Source: Tenacibaculum finnmarkense
GTDB taxonomy: Bacteria > Bacteroidota > Bacteroidia > Flavobacteriales > Flavobacteriaceae
Assembly: GCF_900239185.1 (NCBI RefSeq)
Contig: NZ_OENA01000097.1
Coordinates: forward strand, 1-64,000
Reading direction: 5' to 3'
Length of the DNA stretch: 64,000 nucleotides
Numbering within the stretch: position 1 is the first letter of the stretch; each line of letters starts with the position of its first letter. A program made the translations under genes and the position numbers. Below the pieces are notes generated by a model. That model was given only the letters and a program-made list of their open reading frames with translations, ran no database searches and was not told the DNA's origin. Below, piece after piece: positions 15,802 to 25,046 of the stretch.

Positions 15802-16566
15802 ATGCAATTGAAAATTACTTTTTTAGGTACAGGAACATCTACAGGCGTTCCGATGATTAATAGTACGCATCCTGTGGCGTTGTCTAACGATTTTAGAGAT
15901 AAGCGTTTGCGTTCTTCTATTGTTATTTCTTGGGATAAAATTAAGTATGTTATTGACTGTGGTCCTGATTTTAGGCAGCAGATGATACGTGAAAAAGTAA
16001 GCTCAATAAACGGGATTTTATTTACCCACGAACACGCCGATCACATTGCGGGTTTAGATGAAATACGCCCGTATTGTTTTCAAATGGGTGAAGTACCAAT
16101 TTATGCAACCCAGCGAGTTTTAGGTGTTTTAAAGAAAAGATACGATTATATTTTTACTACAGAAAACCGATATCCGAGTGCACCAGCGGTTTTTAGCACT
16201 GTAATTTCGCATAAAAATAGTTTTATTCTTGATGGAGTTAAAGTTACACCAATAGAAGTAATGCACGGAAGATTGCCTATTTTAGGCTATCGTTTTAATA
16301 ATATTGCGTATTTAACAGATATTAAAACTATTTCATCCGAAGAAAAAAAGAAACTGACTAATTTAGAGGTGTTAATTGTTACAGGATTACGAAAAGAACC
16401 GCATGCAACACATTTTAATTTAGAAGAATCCTTGGCTTTTATTGCCGAAATAAAACCTAAAAAGGCCTATTTAACACATATTAGCGAATTATTAGGTTTG
16501 CATGAAGAGGTTGAAAAAGAATTGCCCGAAAATGTTTTTTTAGCCTATGATGGTTTGAAAATTTAA
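15802..16566 (+). CDS. PhnP-like metallo-beta-lactamase-fold hydrolase
   Basis: The product is about 254 residues. It opens with TFLGTGTSTGVPM and has the metal motif FTHEHADHIAGLDEIRPY (HxHxDH), followed later by a metal-binding HG (VMHGRLPILGYR), YLTDI and LTHIS. This matches the PhnP / cyclic-phosphodiesterase branch of the fold. The substrate is not known. In-frame starts exist at 15781 (GTG), 15790, 15793 and 15802. The -7 box at 15774-15781 and family alignment (start close to ITFLGTG) favour 15802 or 15793. Confidence 0.85.
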   Translation: MQLKITFLGTGTSTGVPMINSTHPVALSNDFRDKRLRSSIVISWDKIKYVIDCGPDFRQQMIREKVSSINGILFTHEHADHIAGLDEIRPYCFQMGEVPIYATQRVLGVLKKRYDYIFTTENRYPSAPAVFSTVISHKNSFILDGVKVTPIEVMHGRLPILGYRFNNIAYLTDIKTISSEEKKKLTNLEVLIVTGLRKEPHATHFNLEESLAFIAEIKPKKAYLTHISELLGLHEEVEKELPENVFLAYDGLKI

Positions 16567-16571
16567 ATTCT

Positions 16572-16716
16572 CGTCATGCTGAATTTATTTCAGCATCGCA
16601 TCAACAGGAGAATTACGGCAAATCAGGATGTGAAACTGAAATAGATTCCCTTTGACGGATTCGATTCCTTATTTTTCTGTTATATATTTTTTTCAGATGA
16701 AATTTAAACAGGCTCT
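16572..16716 (+). repeat. Structured repeat, family II (long copy)
   Basis: The order of blocks is cgtcatgctgaatttatttc, a second arm gaaactgaaatagattccc, tttgacggattcgattcctt, then gatgaaatttaaacaggctc. A shorter copy without the second arm occurs inverted at 63461-63543. It lies in the 269-base gap before yaaA; nothing else is seen in that gap. Confidence 0.75.
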
Positions 16717-16835
16717 AATATTTATTTTTCTAATATTCATATTGATTTAAAGTATCATAATTAATTTTATCTTTTAAAATAGCATCTTATTTTTACATCA
16801 AAATCAGATTAGAAAACACTTAAAAAATTACTTGA

Positions 16836-17594
16836 ATGAAAATAATTATATCTCCAGCAAAGTCCTTAGATTTTGAAACAAAAGCTTCTACAAAATTATA
16901 TTCTCAACCAAGGTTTTTAGAACAGTCAACAAAATTAAATAAGCAATTAAAAACACTTTCTCCACAAGATTTAAGTGATTTAATGAAAATTTCTGATGAT
17001 TTATCAAACTTAAATTATCAACGAAACCAAGATTGGCAAACTCCTTTTAATTTAGACAATGCAAAACAGGCGATTTATTCTTTTACAGGAGCAGTTTTTA
17101 AAGGAATCGATGTAAATTCTTTATCCGAAGAAAAAATACCAACCTTACAAAACAATCTTAGAATTTTATCAGGATTATATGGTTTGTTAAAACCTTTAGA
17201 TTTAATTCAACCGTATCGTTTGGAAATGGGAACAAAATTAAAAGTCGGCGAAACCGAAAACTTATATAAATTTTGGAATGATACCTTGGTAAATTCGTTA
17301 AATGATGAGTTAGAAGATGATGAATTATTAGTAAATTTAGCGAGTTTAGAATATTTTAAAGCCTTGCCAAAAAAACTTTTAAAAGTACCAATGATAACGC
17401 CTGTTTTTAAAGATTTTAAAAATGGAGAATATAAAACAGTAATGACTTATGCCAAAAAAGCAAGGGGTTTTATGGTGCGTTATATTATCGAAAATAATGT
17501 TAAAACTATAGAAGAATTAAAAGGTTTTAATATCGATAATTATGGTTTTTCACAAGAAATGTCAACTGAAACGGAATTATATTTTACTAGATAA
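16836..17594 (+). CDS. yaaA: Peroxide-stress protein YaaA (UPF0246)
   Basis: The 252-residue product opens with MKIIISPAKSLDFE, the family signature. It continues with SGLYGLLKPLDLIQPYRLEM, then NLASLEYFKA and VMTYAKKARG. In E. coli YaaA lowers free iron and DNA damage during hydrogen peroxide stress and can bind DNA. Length and motifs are normal. Its stop codon is followed directly by the ATG of the SanA-like gene. Confidence 0.92.
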   Translation: MKIIISPAKSLDFETKASTKLYSQPRFLEQSTKLNKQLKTLSPQDLSDLMKISDDLSNLNYQRNQDWQTPFNLDNAKQAIYSFTGAVFKGIDVNSLSEEKIPTLQNNLRILSGLYGLLKPLDLIQPYRLEMGTKLKVGETENLYKFWNDTLVNSLNDELEDDELLVNLASLEYFKALPKKLLKVPMITPVFKDFKNGEYKTVMTYAKKARGFMVRYIIENNVKTIEELKGFNIDNYGFSQEMSTETELYFTR

Positions 17595-18230
17595 ATGATT
17601 AAAAAAAGCCTGAAATTAGCCATTTTATCAACAGTATTTGCGTTGATTGCCATTTATTTGTGTAATTTTTTAATAGAAAAACAAACAAAAAATAAACTGT
17701 ATTCTAGCGTAACTGAAATTCCGAAGCGTAACGTGGGGCTTGTTTTGGGTACGTCAAAACATCTGTTAAATGGGCGTGTAAATTTATATTACAAGTATAG
17801 AATACGTGCGGCGGTATCGTTATATAAATCAGGAAAAATTACTTTTATTATTGTAAGTGGTGATAACAGCACCGAAAAATATGACGAGCCAACTACGTTT
17901 AAAAATGATTTGATAAAAGCGGGTATTCCTTCGGATAAAATATTCTTAGATTTTGCAGGTTTTCGAACTTTAGATTCTGTTGTAAGAGCGAAAGAAATAT
18001 TCGGGCAAACCGATGTTATTATTATTTCTCAAAAATTTCATAATGAAAGAGCTATTTATTTGGCTAATCATTTTGGCGTTAAAGCAATCGGTTTTAATGC
18101 GAAAGATGTTTCTGGCAAATATGGGCTAAAAGTTCAATTAAGAGAATATTTAGCCCGAGTAAAAGTATTTGTTGATATTTTATTTAATGTTCAGCCTAAG
18201 TTTTTAGGGAAATCAATAGAAGTGAGGTAG
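17595..18230 (+). CDS. sanA: SanA/YdcF-like membrane protein (DUF218)
   Basis: The 211-residue product has one N-terminal membrane helix (about 8-28) and then a DUF218 domain: VGLVLGTSKHLLNGRVN, then YYKYRIRAAVSLYKSG, IIVSGDN, DFAGFRTLDSVVRAKEIF and IISQKFHNERAIYLA. SanA of enterics affects envelope permeability (vancomycin exclusion at high temperature); the enzyme activity is unknown. It starts immediately after yaaA and is surely in the same transcript. Confidence 0.82.
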   Translation: MIKKSLKLAILSTVFALIAIYLCNFLIEKQTKNKLYSSVTEIPKRNVGLVLGTSKHLLNGRVNLYYKYRIRAAVSLYKSGKITFIIVSGDNSTEKYDEPTTFKNDLIKAGIPSDKIFLDFAGFRTLDSVVRAKEIFGQTDVIIISQKFHNERAIYLANHFGVKAIGFNAKDVSGKYGLKVQLREYLARVKVFVDILFNVQPKFLGKSIEVR

Positions 18231-18252
18231 GTTGGTTTTTATAACAAAATGA

Positions 18253-19182
18253 TTAATTTCTTTTTAGATAGCTAATATCTAACCTGTTTTTACCTTTTTT
18301 ATTTTCTGTATATTTAGTAGATACACATTCGTTACAAATAACTTCTTTTTCATTATTAAAATAATCAGTAACTGTTATTTTATTATTTTTGATGTGTTTC
18401 GCAATTGTTTTGAATCTTGTTTTATAAATAGCAGTATTTAAAAGTTTTTCTTTTAAAACGGCTTCGTTCTCATTCCCTAAAACATACATTTTTAATAAAA
18501 AGTTATTACAGCCGTTGATACTAAAAGCGTATTCAAAACCTTCTTCTTTGTAAAATTCTAATTTTAGTTGATTAAAAGCAGGATCTATATCATAATTGGT
18601 TTCATACTCTTCTTTAAAGATGCGTTTATTTTTCATTGCTGACATAGCACAATCAATATAATTCAGCGATATTATTTTACCAATTTTAAATCCAAGATGC
18701 GTATTTATATGATAAATAGGGAATTTATTAATTTTACTTTGATGGCTTGTACTTATTTTGATAATAGGTGTTTTGTTTTTAAATCCTTCAATATTATAGA
18801 TGTAATTAGAGAAATCGCCAAAGCCAAAATACCCGATATAATCTATATTTTTTGGCGATTTTATTTGAACAATACCATAAGAAACCATAAATTCATTTCC
18901 ACCGTCACTGGTATCCGTTATTTTTGCCCACATATCTTGTGTATCATCTTTATTAAAATCATTTAAACTTTCGTCATAGAGTTCTATATCTACAGTACCT
19001 AATGTAAAATTATGGTCTAAATTATAAATAATATAATATTTTCCAATAGAATAGCCCTTATATATAGAGAAAAGCTCTGTTAGATATTTTTCACGAAAAC
19101 TATCTCTTATTTTTTCATTATCAGTTTTACAGGATTGAAATAAAAAGAAACTAAGGATTATAATGGTTATTTTTTCTTTCAT
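18253..19182 (-). CDS. Lipoprotein of unknown function
   Basis: The 309-residue product begins MKEKITIIILSFFLFQSC. This is a type II signal peptide with a relaxed Bacteroidetes lipobox and acceptor Cys18. The mature part is rich in Asn, Tyr, Ile and Lys. It carries CNECVSTKY near the C-terminus and a DGGNEFMVSYGIVQI stretch. It is convergent with sanA and shares no recognised motif. It is more AT-rich and Asn/Lys-rich than its neighbours, which may mean fast evolution or acquisition. Confidence 0.65.
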   Translation of the reverse strand: MKEKITIIILSFFLFQSCKTDNEKIRDSFREKYLTELFSIYKGYSIGKYYIIYNLDHNFTLGTVDIELYDESLNDFNKDDTQDMWAKITDTSDGGNEFMVSYGIVQIKSPKNIDYIGYFGFGDFSNYIYNIEGFKNKTPIIKISTSHQSKINKFPIYHINTHLGFKIGKIISLNYIDCAMSAMKNKRIFKEEYETNYDIDPAFNQLKLEFYKEEGFEYAFSINGCNNFLLKMYVLGNENEAVLKEKLLNTAIYKTRFKTIAKHIKNNKITVTDYFNNEKEVICNECVSTKYTENKKGKNRLDISYLKRN

Positions 19183-19283
19183 GTTTTTTGAATAAACATT
19201 TGTTATGTTCTTTAGATGAATAAATTTAATAAATAAAATTTTTAAGTTCTGATATAAGAAAGTAAATTACTTTATTAAAAAAC

Positions 19284-19311
19284 AAAAACCCTCTTTTTAA
19301 GAGGGTTTTTA
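19284..19311 (-). terminator. Intrinsic terminator after sdaA
   Basis: The stem aaaaccctctt / aagagggtttt, with flanking A and T runs, lies 26 bases past the minus-strand stop at 19337. Confidence 0.85.
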
Positions 19312-19336
19312 TAGTTTTTTTATAATGATGATTTTT

Positions 19337-20761
19337 TTAACAAGCTGCTAAACCAACCGTAATTGCTAAACCACCTTCAGAGGTTTCTTTATATTTTCTG
19401 TTCATATCTTTTGCGGTTTCCCACATTGTATCAATCACTTTATCCAAAGGAACTAACGATTCTTTAGGATTTGTTTCTAAGGCTAATTCTGCGGCATTAA
19501 TTGCTTTAATTGCGCCCATAGCATTGCGTTCAATACAAGGTATTTGCACCAAACCTCCAATAGGATCGCAGGTTAAACCTAAATGATGTTCCATGGCTAT
19601 TTCTGCGGCAACTAAGCATTGCCCAGGAGTTCCGCCTAAAAGCTCTGTAAGTGCTCCTGCAGCCATTGCCGATGAAACGCCAATTTCTGCCTGACAACCA
19701 CCCATAGCTGCCGATATGGTTGCATTTTTCTTGAAAATACTTCCAATTTCACCAGCGACTAATAAGAATTTTTTGATGTGTTCAAAATCAGCATCATGAT
19801 TTTCAATCACTAAATAATACATTAAAACAGCAGGAATTACACCTGCACTTCCATTTGTAGGAGCGGTTACAACCCTACCTAAAGCGGCATTTACTTCATT
19901 TACTGATAAAGCAAAACAGCTTACCCATTTTAATATTTCACGAAACTTAACTTCGGTGCTTCTAATAGCGGTAATCCATTGTTCTTCGTTGCTGTAAGTA
20001 GCGTCTTTAATTAATTTTTGATGCGTACCAAAAGCTCTACGTTTTACATTTAATCCGCCGGGTAAAATACCACCTGTATGACAACCGATATACATACATT
20101 CGAGCATGGTATCCCAAACACGTTTTAACTCTGTGTCAATTTCAGCAGGCGATTTTAAAACCAATTCATTCTGATACACAATTTCAGAAATATTTTTGCC
20201 TTCTTTTTCGCAATAATCTTCTAATTGTGTGGCTCTGTTTATAGGATATGGAAAGTTTACTTCGTTTATTTCGGTATCTTGAGTTACTTTTATTTCTTCT
20301 TGAATAACAAAACCACCCCCGATAGAATAATAGGTTTCTGTAGATATTTCTTTTCCTTTGCAAAAACCTCTAAAAATTAATCCATTAGAGTGAAAAGGCA
20401 AGAAATTTTGATTAAAAACTACATTTTCAATAGAAAAAACCAATTGTTTTTCGGCATTAAAATGTAAGCTTTTAGTTTCTTTTATTTTATTGATAATTGT
20501 TTCAATACTATCAACAGGAATGTATTCAGGATCGGTACCACTTAAACCTAGTAAAACGGCTAAATCAGTTGCATGACCTGTTCCTGTTAACGATAAAGAG
20601 CCGTATAGGTCTATTTTAATACCATCAATAGTATCAAAAACACGCTCTTTTTTTAATTTTTCAATCCATTGTTGGGCAGCTCTCCAAGGACCTAAAGTGT
20701 GTGAACTTGAAGGACCTACGCCAATTTTAAGCATATCAAAAACACTAATAAATTGAGACAT
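19337..20761 (-). CDS. sdaA: L-serine ammonia-lyase, iron-sulfur type
   Basis: The 474-residue single-chain enzyme converts L-serine to pyruvate and ammonia. The N-terminal domain has VGPSSSHTLGPWRAA. The catalytic domain has TAPTNGSAGVIPAVL, GCQAEIGVSSAMAAGAL and LTCDPIGGLVQIPCIERNA, with cluster cysteines. The chain ends ITVGLAAC with cysteine as the very last residue. In characterised type 2 enzymes this C-terminal cysteine inserts into the active site and binds the [4Fe-4S] cluster until substrate displaces it. Confidence 0.95.
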   Translation of the reverse strand: MSQFISVFDMLKIGVGPSSSHTLGPWRAAQQWIEKLKKERVFDTIDGIKIDLYGSLSLTGTGHATDLAVLLGLSGTDPEYIPVDSIETIINKIKETKSLHFNAEKQLVFSIENVVFNQNFLPFHSNGLIFRGFCKGKEISTETYYSIGGGFVIQEEIKVTQDTEINEVNFPYPINRATQLEDYCEKEGKNISEIVYQNELVLKSPAEIDTELKRVWDTMLECMYIGCHTGGILPGGLNVKRRAFGTHQKLIKDATYSNEEQWITAIRSTEVKFREILKWVSCFALSVNEVNAALGRVVTAPTNGSAGVIPAVLMYYLVIENHDADFEHIKKFLLVAGEIGSIFKKNATISAAMGGCQAEIGVSSAMAAGALTELLGGTPGQCLVAAEIAMEHHLGLTCDPIGGLVQIPCIERNAMGAIKAINAAELALETNPKESLVPLDKVIDTMWETAKDMNRKYKETSEGGLAITVGLAAC

Positions 20762-20793
20762 AAATTTAATTTGTTTGTTGAGCGCTAAAATAG

Positions 20794-20832
20794 AAAAAGT
20801 CCTGTATTAAAATCAATACAGGACTTTTTTTT
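20794..20832 (-). terminator. Intrinsic terminator after the DUF2853 gene
   Basis: A perfect 15-bp stem (aaaaagtcctgtatt / aatacaggacttttt) with a 6-base loop lies 27 bases past the stop at 20860. It also separates this gene from sdaA. Confidence 0.9.
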
Positions 20833-20859
20833 ATGAAAAATGTGCATTTTGTATTTCGC

Positions 20860-21201
20860 TTACATTCCGTACACTGCTTCTTTGTTAAATTTCTTTGCTA
20901 ATAAATAGTACACTACAGCTCTGTATTTCTTTCTTTCTGAGCGTCCTATTTGTTCCATAACTTGGTCAATAGCTTGGTCTAATTCAGCGGTATCTGCTAA
21001 ACCTAACTTTTTTATTAAAAAGTTGTTTTTAACGGTTAGCAATTCTTTTGGGTCGGTACCTGATACTGTTTCGGCATCTGTTTTGTAAATTGAAGGACCT
21101 AATCCTTTAGTTACTGCTGTTAATAATTCAAGGTTTACAGACAGTTTTCTGTCGTCCATAAACTTTTTATACAATTCTACTTTTTCGTCAAATTTACTCA
21201 T
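20860..21201 (-). CDS. DUF2853 family protein
   Basis: The 113-residue soluble helical protein begins MSKFDEKVELYKKFMDDRKL. It then has LLTAVTKGLGPSIYKTDAET and ends in a Lys/Tyr-rich helix (RAVVYYLLAKKFNKE). This agrees with DUF2853, whose function is unknown. It is transcribed alone from the promoter at 21253-21283 and ends at the terminator at 20794-20832. Confidence 0.8.
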   Translation of the reverse strand: MSKFDEKVELYKKFMDDRKLSVNLELLTAVTKGLGPSIYKTDAETVSGTDPKELLTVKNNFLIKKLGLADTAELDQAIDQVMEQIGRSERKKYRAVVYYLLAKKFNKEAVYGM

Positions 21202-21252
21202 CTTTTTTCTTTTAATTATTTGTTAATCTAGGTGTTGTAGCATTAATGATTC

Positions 21253-21283
21253 CAAATATAGCTAAATAATTTGTTCTTTCAAA
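21253..21283 (-). promoter_or_regulatory. Textbook Bacteroidetes promoter for the DUF2853 gene
   Basis: On the minus strand TTTG (21280-21283), 19 bases, then TATATTTG (21253-21260): a full match to the sigma-ABfr -33/-7 pattern. The leader is about 45 bases. Confidence 0.75.
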
Positions 21284-21553
21284 TAAGAAAAATAGATATT
21301 GTATAGTTGTTATTTATTTTAATAAATTCGAATAATTTATTGTGATTTTGGTGTTTTTAAGGAGTAATTTATAATAATAGTATTATTTTGAGTGGTTAAA
21401 ATAGGGTGTTTTTTAGCTTAAAAAAACAAGTTTATCATTTTTTAAGCATCCTTTGACAGTAAAAAGTCAAATTGACAGTAAAAATATAGGAACTTATTTT
21501 TTGTAGATAAACCAATTGTTATACGAAGGTAATAAAAACACGCTTGTTGTGGC

Positions 21554-21625
21554 TTAGCCCTGATTGCAGCAATTGTTTGAGCTCCTCGCAGAGAGCGAGT
21601 GCGTAAAGCAGGAAACAGCTCCTAA
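21554..21625 (+). repeat. Dispersed structured repeat, family III (copy B)
   Basis: The order of blocks is ttagccctgattgcagc, aattgtttgagctcc, gagcgagtgcgtaaagc, aggaaacagctcc. It is 10 bases shorter than copies A and C, with loss of the T-rich middle. It lies in the 21202-21753 gap, where otherwise only the DUF2853 promoter is seen. Confidence 0.7.
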
Positions 21626-21753
21626 TAAGTATTATTTTAACCCTAGCGCCTTGTATTGAATTGTTGTTAATTAAATTGTTGAAAACAAAAATAAAATAAA
21701 GTAATTAGGTATTATTATTGTAGTATATTTAGCTATAATCAAACAGGTAGCCT

Positions 21754-23124
21754 ATGTCGATATTAAAATTTGAATCTATGTTGAAAACCAACGATGTCTA
21801 TTTTTTTGATGCTGTTGAGTTTGAAACAATTATTGAACACTATTTAAATATAGCTAAAAATTCTTTAGCTAAAAAAGCGGTTGCCTTAGGTTTAGAACAG
21901 CATCCGTCATCAATTCAATTAAAATTGATGAAAGTAGAGCTTTTAGTTTTTGATAATGAACTAAAAGAAGCCACTCAATTACTGAAAAATATTGAAGCTG
22001 TTGAGCCTTATAACGATGAGGTTTTTATTCAAAAAGCATTAATTTTATCTAAAAAGGAATTGCATATTGAAGCGATTGCTGTCTTAAAAGAGTCCTTATC
22101 TTTTATAGAAGATCCAGCAGATATTTGGTCAATGTTAGGTATGGAGTATTTGTATTTAGACGATTATAAAAATGCCCGTTTAAATTTTGAAAAATGTGTA
22201 GCTTTTGATGCCGAAGATTTTTCGTCTTTATATAATATTGTGTATTGTTTTGATGTAGAAGAAAGGCATATTGAGGCGATACAATTTTTAAACACCTATA
22301 TAGATAAAAACCCTTATTGTGAGGTGGCTTGGCATCAATTAGGTAGAAAATATGCCGAAATAGGCATGTATAGAGAGGCGCTTACGGCATTTGAATATTC
22401 GGTATTAATCGATGAAACTTTTATCGCTGGTTATTTAGAAATGGCAAAAACATTAGAAGATTTAAACCGCTATGAAGAGGCTATTAAAAACTATAAAATA
22501 ACCTTAGAGTTAGACGATCCTACTGCTTTTTCATATATAAGAATAGGGGAGTGTTACGAAAAGTTAGAAAATGTTAATGCGGCAATTCATTTTTACAAAA
22601 AAGCCGTTGCTCAAGATCCATCGTTAGACAAAGCCTGGATATTATTAACAACTATTTGTTTTGAAGATCAGAATTATCAGAAAGCATTGTATTATGTGAA
22701 AAAAGCGATTAAAATAGATGAAATAAATCCTTTTTATTGGCGAATATATAGCGATATAAGCTTAAAATTAAATTTTTATGAAGAGGCTGTAAAAGGACTT
22801 TATACTTGCATTGAATTAGGTGACGATGAAATGGAAGTTTATACTGATTTGGCAGATATTTTATTGTTTTTAGGTGAATTTGATGAAGCCTTAAAAACGT
22901 TGATTAAAGCGAAAAAATTATATGAAGACTTTGCTGAAATTGAATATCGTTTGTGTGGTTTGTTTATGATTTTAGACAAGCAAGCCTATGGTTTAACACA
23001 TTTAAAAAATGCGTTGGCGATTAATTTTGAATTGCACGATATTATAAATGAGTTGTATCCTACTGTTTTTGAGCATGAAAAAGTTCAAGAAATGGTTTCT
23101 GATTATAAAAAAGCCTTGAAATAA
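21754..23124 (+). CDS. Tetratricopeptide-repeat protein
   Basis: The 456-residue product is built of about ten TPR units from residue 40 on. Examples are AWHQLGRKYAEIGMYREALT and AFSYIRIGECYEKLENVNAA. It has no signal peptide or membrane helix and is acidic, so it is likely a cytoplasmic scaffold. It is monocistronic; the terminator stem begins inside the last codons (23107). The partner is unknown. Confidence 0.85.
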   Translation: MSILKFESMLKTNDVYFFDAVEFETIIEHYLNIAKNSLAKKAVALGLEQHPSSIQLKLMKVELLVFDNELKEATQLLKNIEAVEPYNDEVFIQKALILSKKELHIEAIAVLKESLSFIEDPADIWSMLGMEYLYLDDYKNARLNFEKCVAFDAEDFSSLYNIVYCFDVEERHIEAIQFLNTYIDKNPYCEVAWHQLGRKYAEIGMYREALTAFEYSVLIDETFIAGYLEMAKTLEDLNRYEEAIKNYKITLELDDPTAFSYIRIGECYEKLENVNAAIHFYKKAVAQDPSLDKAWILLTTICFEDQNYQKALYYVKKAIKIDEINPFYWRIYSDISLKLNFYEEAVKGLYTCIELGDDEMEVYTDLADILLFLGEFDEALKTLIKAKKLYEDFAEIEYRLCGLFMILDKQAYGLTHLKNALAINFELHDIINELYPTVFEHEKVQEMVSDYKKALK

Positions 23125-23144
23125 TTATTTCAAGGCTTTTTTTT
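23107..23144. terminator. Terminator overlapping the TPR gene's stop codon
   Basis: A perfect stem (aaaaagccttgaaat / atttcaaggcttttt) with loop aatt. The 5' arm encodes the last codons and the stop. It is also suitably placed for the convergent symporter gene. Confidence 0.85.
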
Positions 23145-23186
23145 ATTTCTTTGGATAAAAAAATCACCTAAAATAAGCTGAAAAAC

Positions 23187-24914
23187 TTAGGAAATTCGCT
23201 TCCAAATTTTTAGTAAAATCCCTATACAAATTAAAGTTGTTACAGTTAATATTGATGCTAGTAATGTTTTGCCGTAAATCCAGTTTCCTGTAGCGAATAA
23301 AAAACTATAAACTCCGATTGTTCCCGTAATAAAACCGACAATTTTTATACCGATATTTTTAAATTTATCTTCGCCTTCAAAAATTAAACCCTCAAAATTA
23401 TCAATTGTTTTTTTATCCGTAGGTTTTGTTAAAAGCGTTACTAAAATCCATCCGAAAGTAGTAATTACGACACCAATAATTAATTGCCAGTAGCCTGCGA
23501 TTTCAAAAAATGGATTTTCTAATTTTCTGTTGATAAAAAAGAAAAGCGCAATTATAAATGATATTCCCATTGCAGCAATTTCACTGTACGGATTAATTCG
23601 GCTCCAAAACCATCTTAAAATAAATAATAAGCCTGTTCCTGCACCAATTTGCAATAATAAATCAAAAACATCTTTAGCCGATTGCAAATAAAATGAAAAT
23701 AAGGCGGCACAAATCATTAATAAAGCGGTAGAAATTCGCCCAACAACAACTTTTTGTTTTTCCGAAGCTTCTTTATTGATAAAACGACTGTAAAAATCAT
23801 TCACTATATACGAACTTCCCCAATTTAATTGGGTAGAAATCGTACTCATAAAAGCGGCTATTAAAGAAGTTAATACAATCCCTAGTAAACCTGCGGGTAA
23901 ATAAGTCATCATAGCGGCATAACCAACATCATGCCCTTGCATTTCTTGGGATAAATTAGGAAATGCCTGATTCATGCTTTCTAAACTAGGGAAAATAATT
24001 AAAGATGCCAGCCCGACAATAATCCACGGCCAAGGACGCAAGGCATAATGTGCAAAATTGAAAAATAAAGTTGCCCAGGTAGCATTTTTTTCATCTTTAG
24101 CAGCAAGCATTCTTTGAGCGATATATCCGCCACCACCAGGCTCTGCTCCAGGATACCAAGTACTCCACCATTGCACGGCAAACGGAATGATAAACAAAGT
24201 AATTAACGATTCCGTATTTGAAAAATCAGGTAACATATTTAATTTCCCGCTTACATTTGGATGGCTTAATAAATTTGATAAACCATTTATTTCAGGCATA
24301 TTTACAATATAAATCGTAGCCCAAACCGAACCAATCATGGCAAGTATAAATTGAACAAAATCGGTAAGTAAAACACCTTTTAATCCGCCTAAAGACGAAT
24401 AAATAACCACAATAATAGACGAATAGATTAGCATTTCACTTTGTGATATTCCTAATAAAATATTTGCGATTTTAGCCCCTGCCAAGCAAACTCCAGCCAT
24501 GGTAATAATATTAAAAATTACGCCCAAATAAATAGCTCTAAATCCTCTTAAAAAACCAGCCATTTTACCCGAATACCGCAATTCATAAAATTCTAAATCA
24601 GTAGTAATTCCTGATTTTCGCCATAATTTCGCATAAAAAAATACGGTTAGCATTCCTGTGAGCAGCATTGCCCACCAAACCCAGTTTCCTGAAACACCAT
24701 TTTTACGCACCAATTCGGTTACTAAACCTGGTGTATCGGCGGCAAAAGTGGTAGCAACCATCGAAACTCCTAAAAGCCACCAAGGCATATTTCTACCTGA
24801 TAAAAAAAAATCAGCACTACTTTTTCCTGCCGATTTTGATGCCCAAACACCAATAAGTAATGAAATGAGAAAAAATCCTATAATAATTGCGTAATCAAGC
24901 GTCGTTAATGTCAT
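23187..24914 (-). CDS. Sodium:solute symporter (SSS family)
   Basis: The 575-residue inner-membrane protein has about 14-15 hydrophobic helices. It opens TLDYAIIIGFFLISLLIGVW and has the SSS marks SAGKSSADFFLSGRNMPWW and SSLGGLKGVLLTDFVQF. The core sodium-site helices are recognisable (PAGLLGIVLTSLIAAFMSTI). The substrate (sugar, sialic acid, amino acid or other) cannot be told from sequence, and no catabolic genes are adjacent. Confidence 0.9.
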   Translation of the reverse strand: MTLTTLDYAIIIGFFLISLLIGVWASKSAGKSSADFFLSGRNMPWWLLGVSMVATTFAADTPGLVTELVRKNGVSGNWVWWAMLLTGMLTVFFYAKLWRKSGITTDLEFYELRYSGKMAGFLRGFRAIYLGVIFNIITMAGVCLAGAKIANILLGISQSEMLIYSSIIVVIYSSLGGLKGVLLTDFVQFILAMIGSVWATIYIVNMPEINGLSNLLSHPNVSGKLNMLPDFSNTESLITLFIIPFAVQWWSTWYPGAEPGGGGYIAQRMLAAKDEKNATWATLFFNFAHYALRPWPWIIVGLASLIIFPSLESMNQAFPNLSQEMQGHDVGYAAMMTYLPAGLLGIVLTSLIAAFMSTISTQLNWGSSYIVNDFYSRFINKEASEKQKVVVGRISTALLMICAALFSFYLQSAKDVFDLLLQIGAGTGLLFILRWFWSRINPYSEIAAMGISFIIALFFFINRKLENPFFEIAGYWQLIIGVVITTFGWILVTLLTKPTDKKTIDNFEGLIFEGEDKFKNIGIKIVGFITGTIGVYSFLFATGNWIYGKTLLASILTVTTLICIGILLKIWKRIS

Positions 24915-25022
24915 CTAGTTTTATTTAAAGGGCTAAATGTAGTTAAATAATATGATACGTTAAATTTCTGCTAAACCCTAAAAAATGATTTTATCTTTTG
25001 ATAAAAAACCACTTAAAAAGAG

Positions 25023-25030
25023 TAAATTTG
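25023..25030 (+). promoter_or_regulatory. -7 box for pfkA-gap
   Basis: TAAATTTG matches the consensus 16 bases before the pfkA ATG. TTTG lies 22 bases upstream (24997-25000). Confidence 0.5.
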
Positions 25031-25046
25031 ATATTCACTTTATTTT

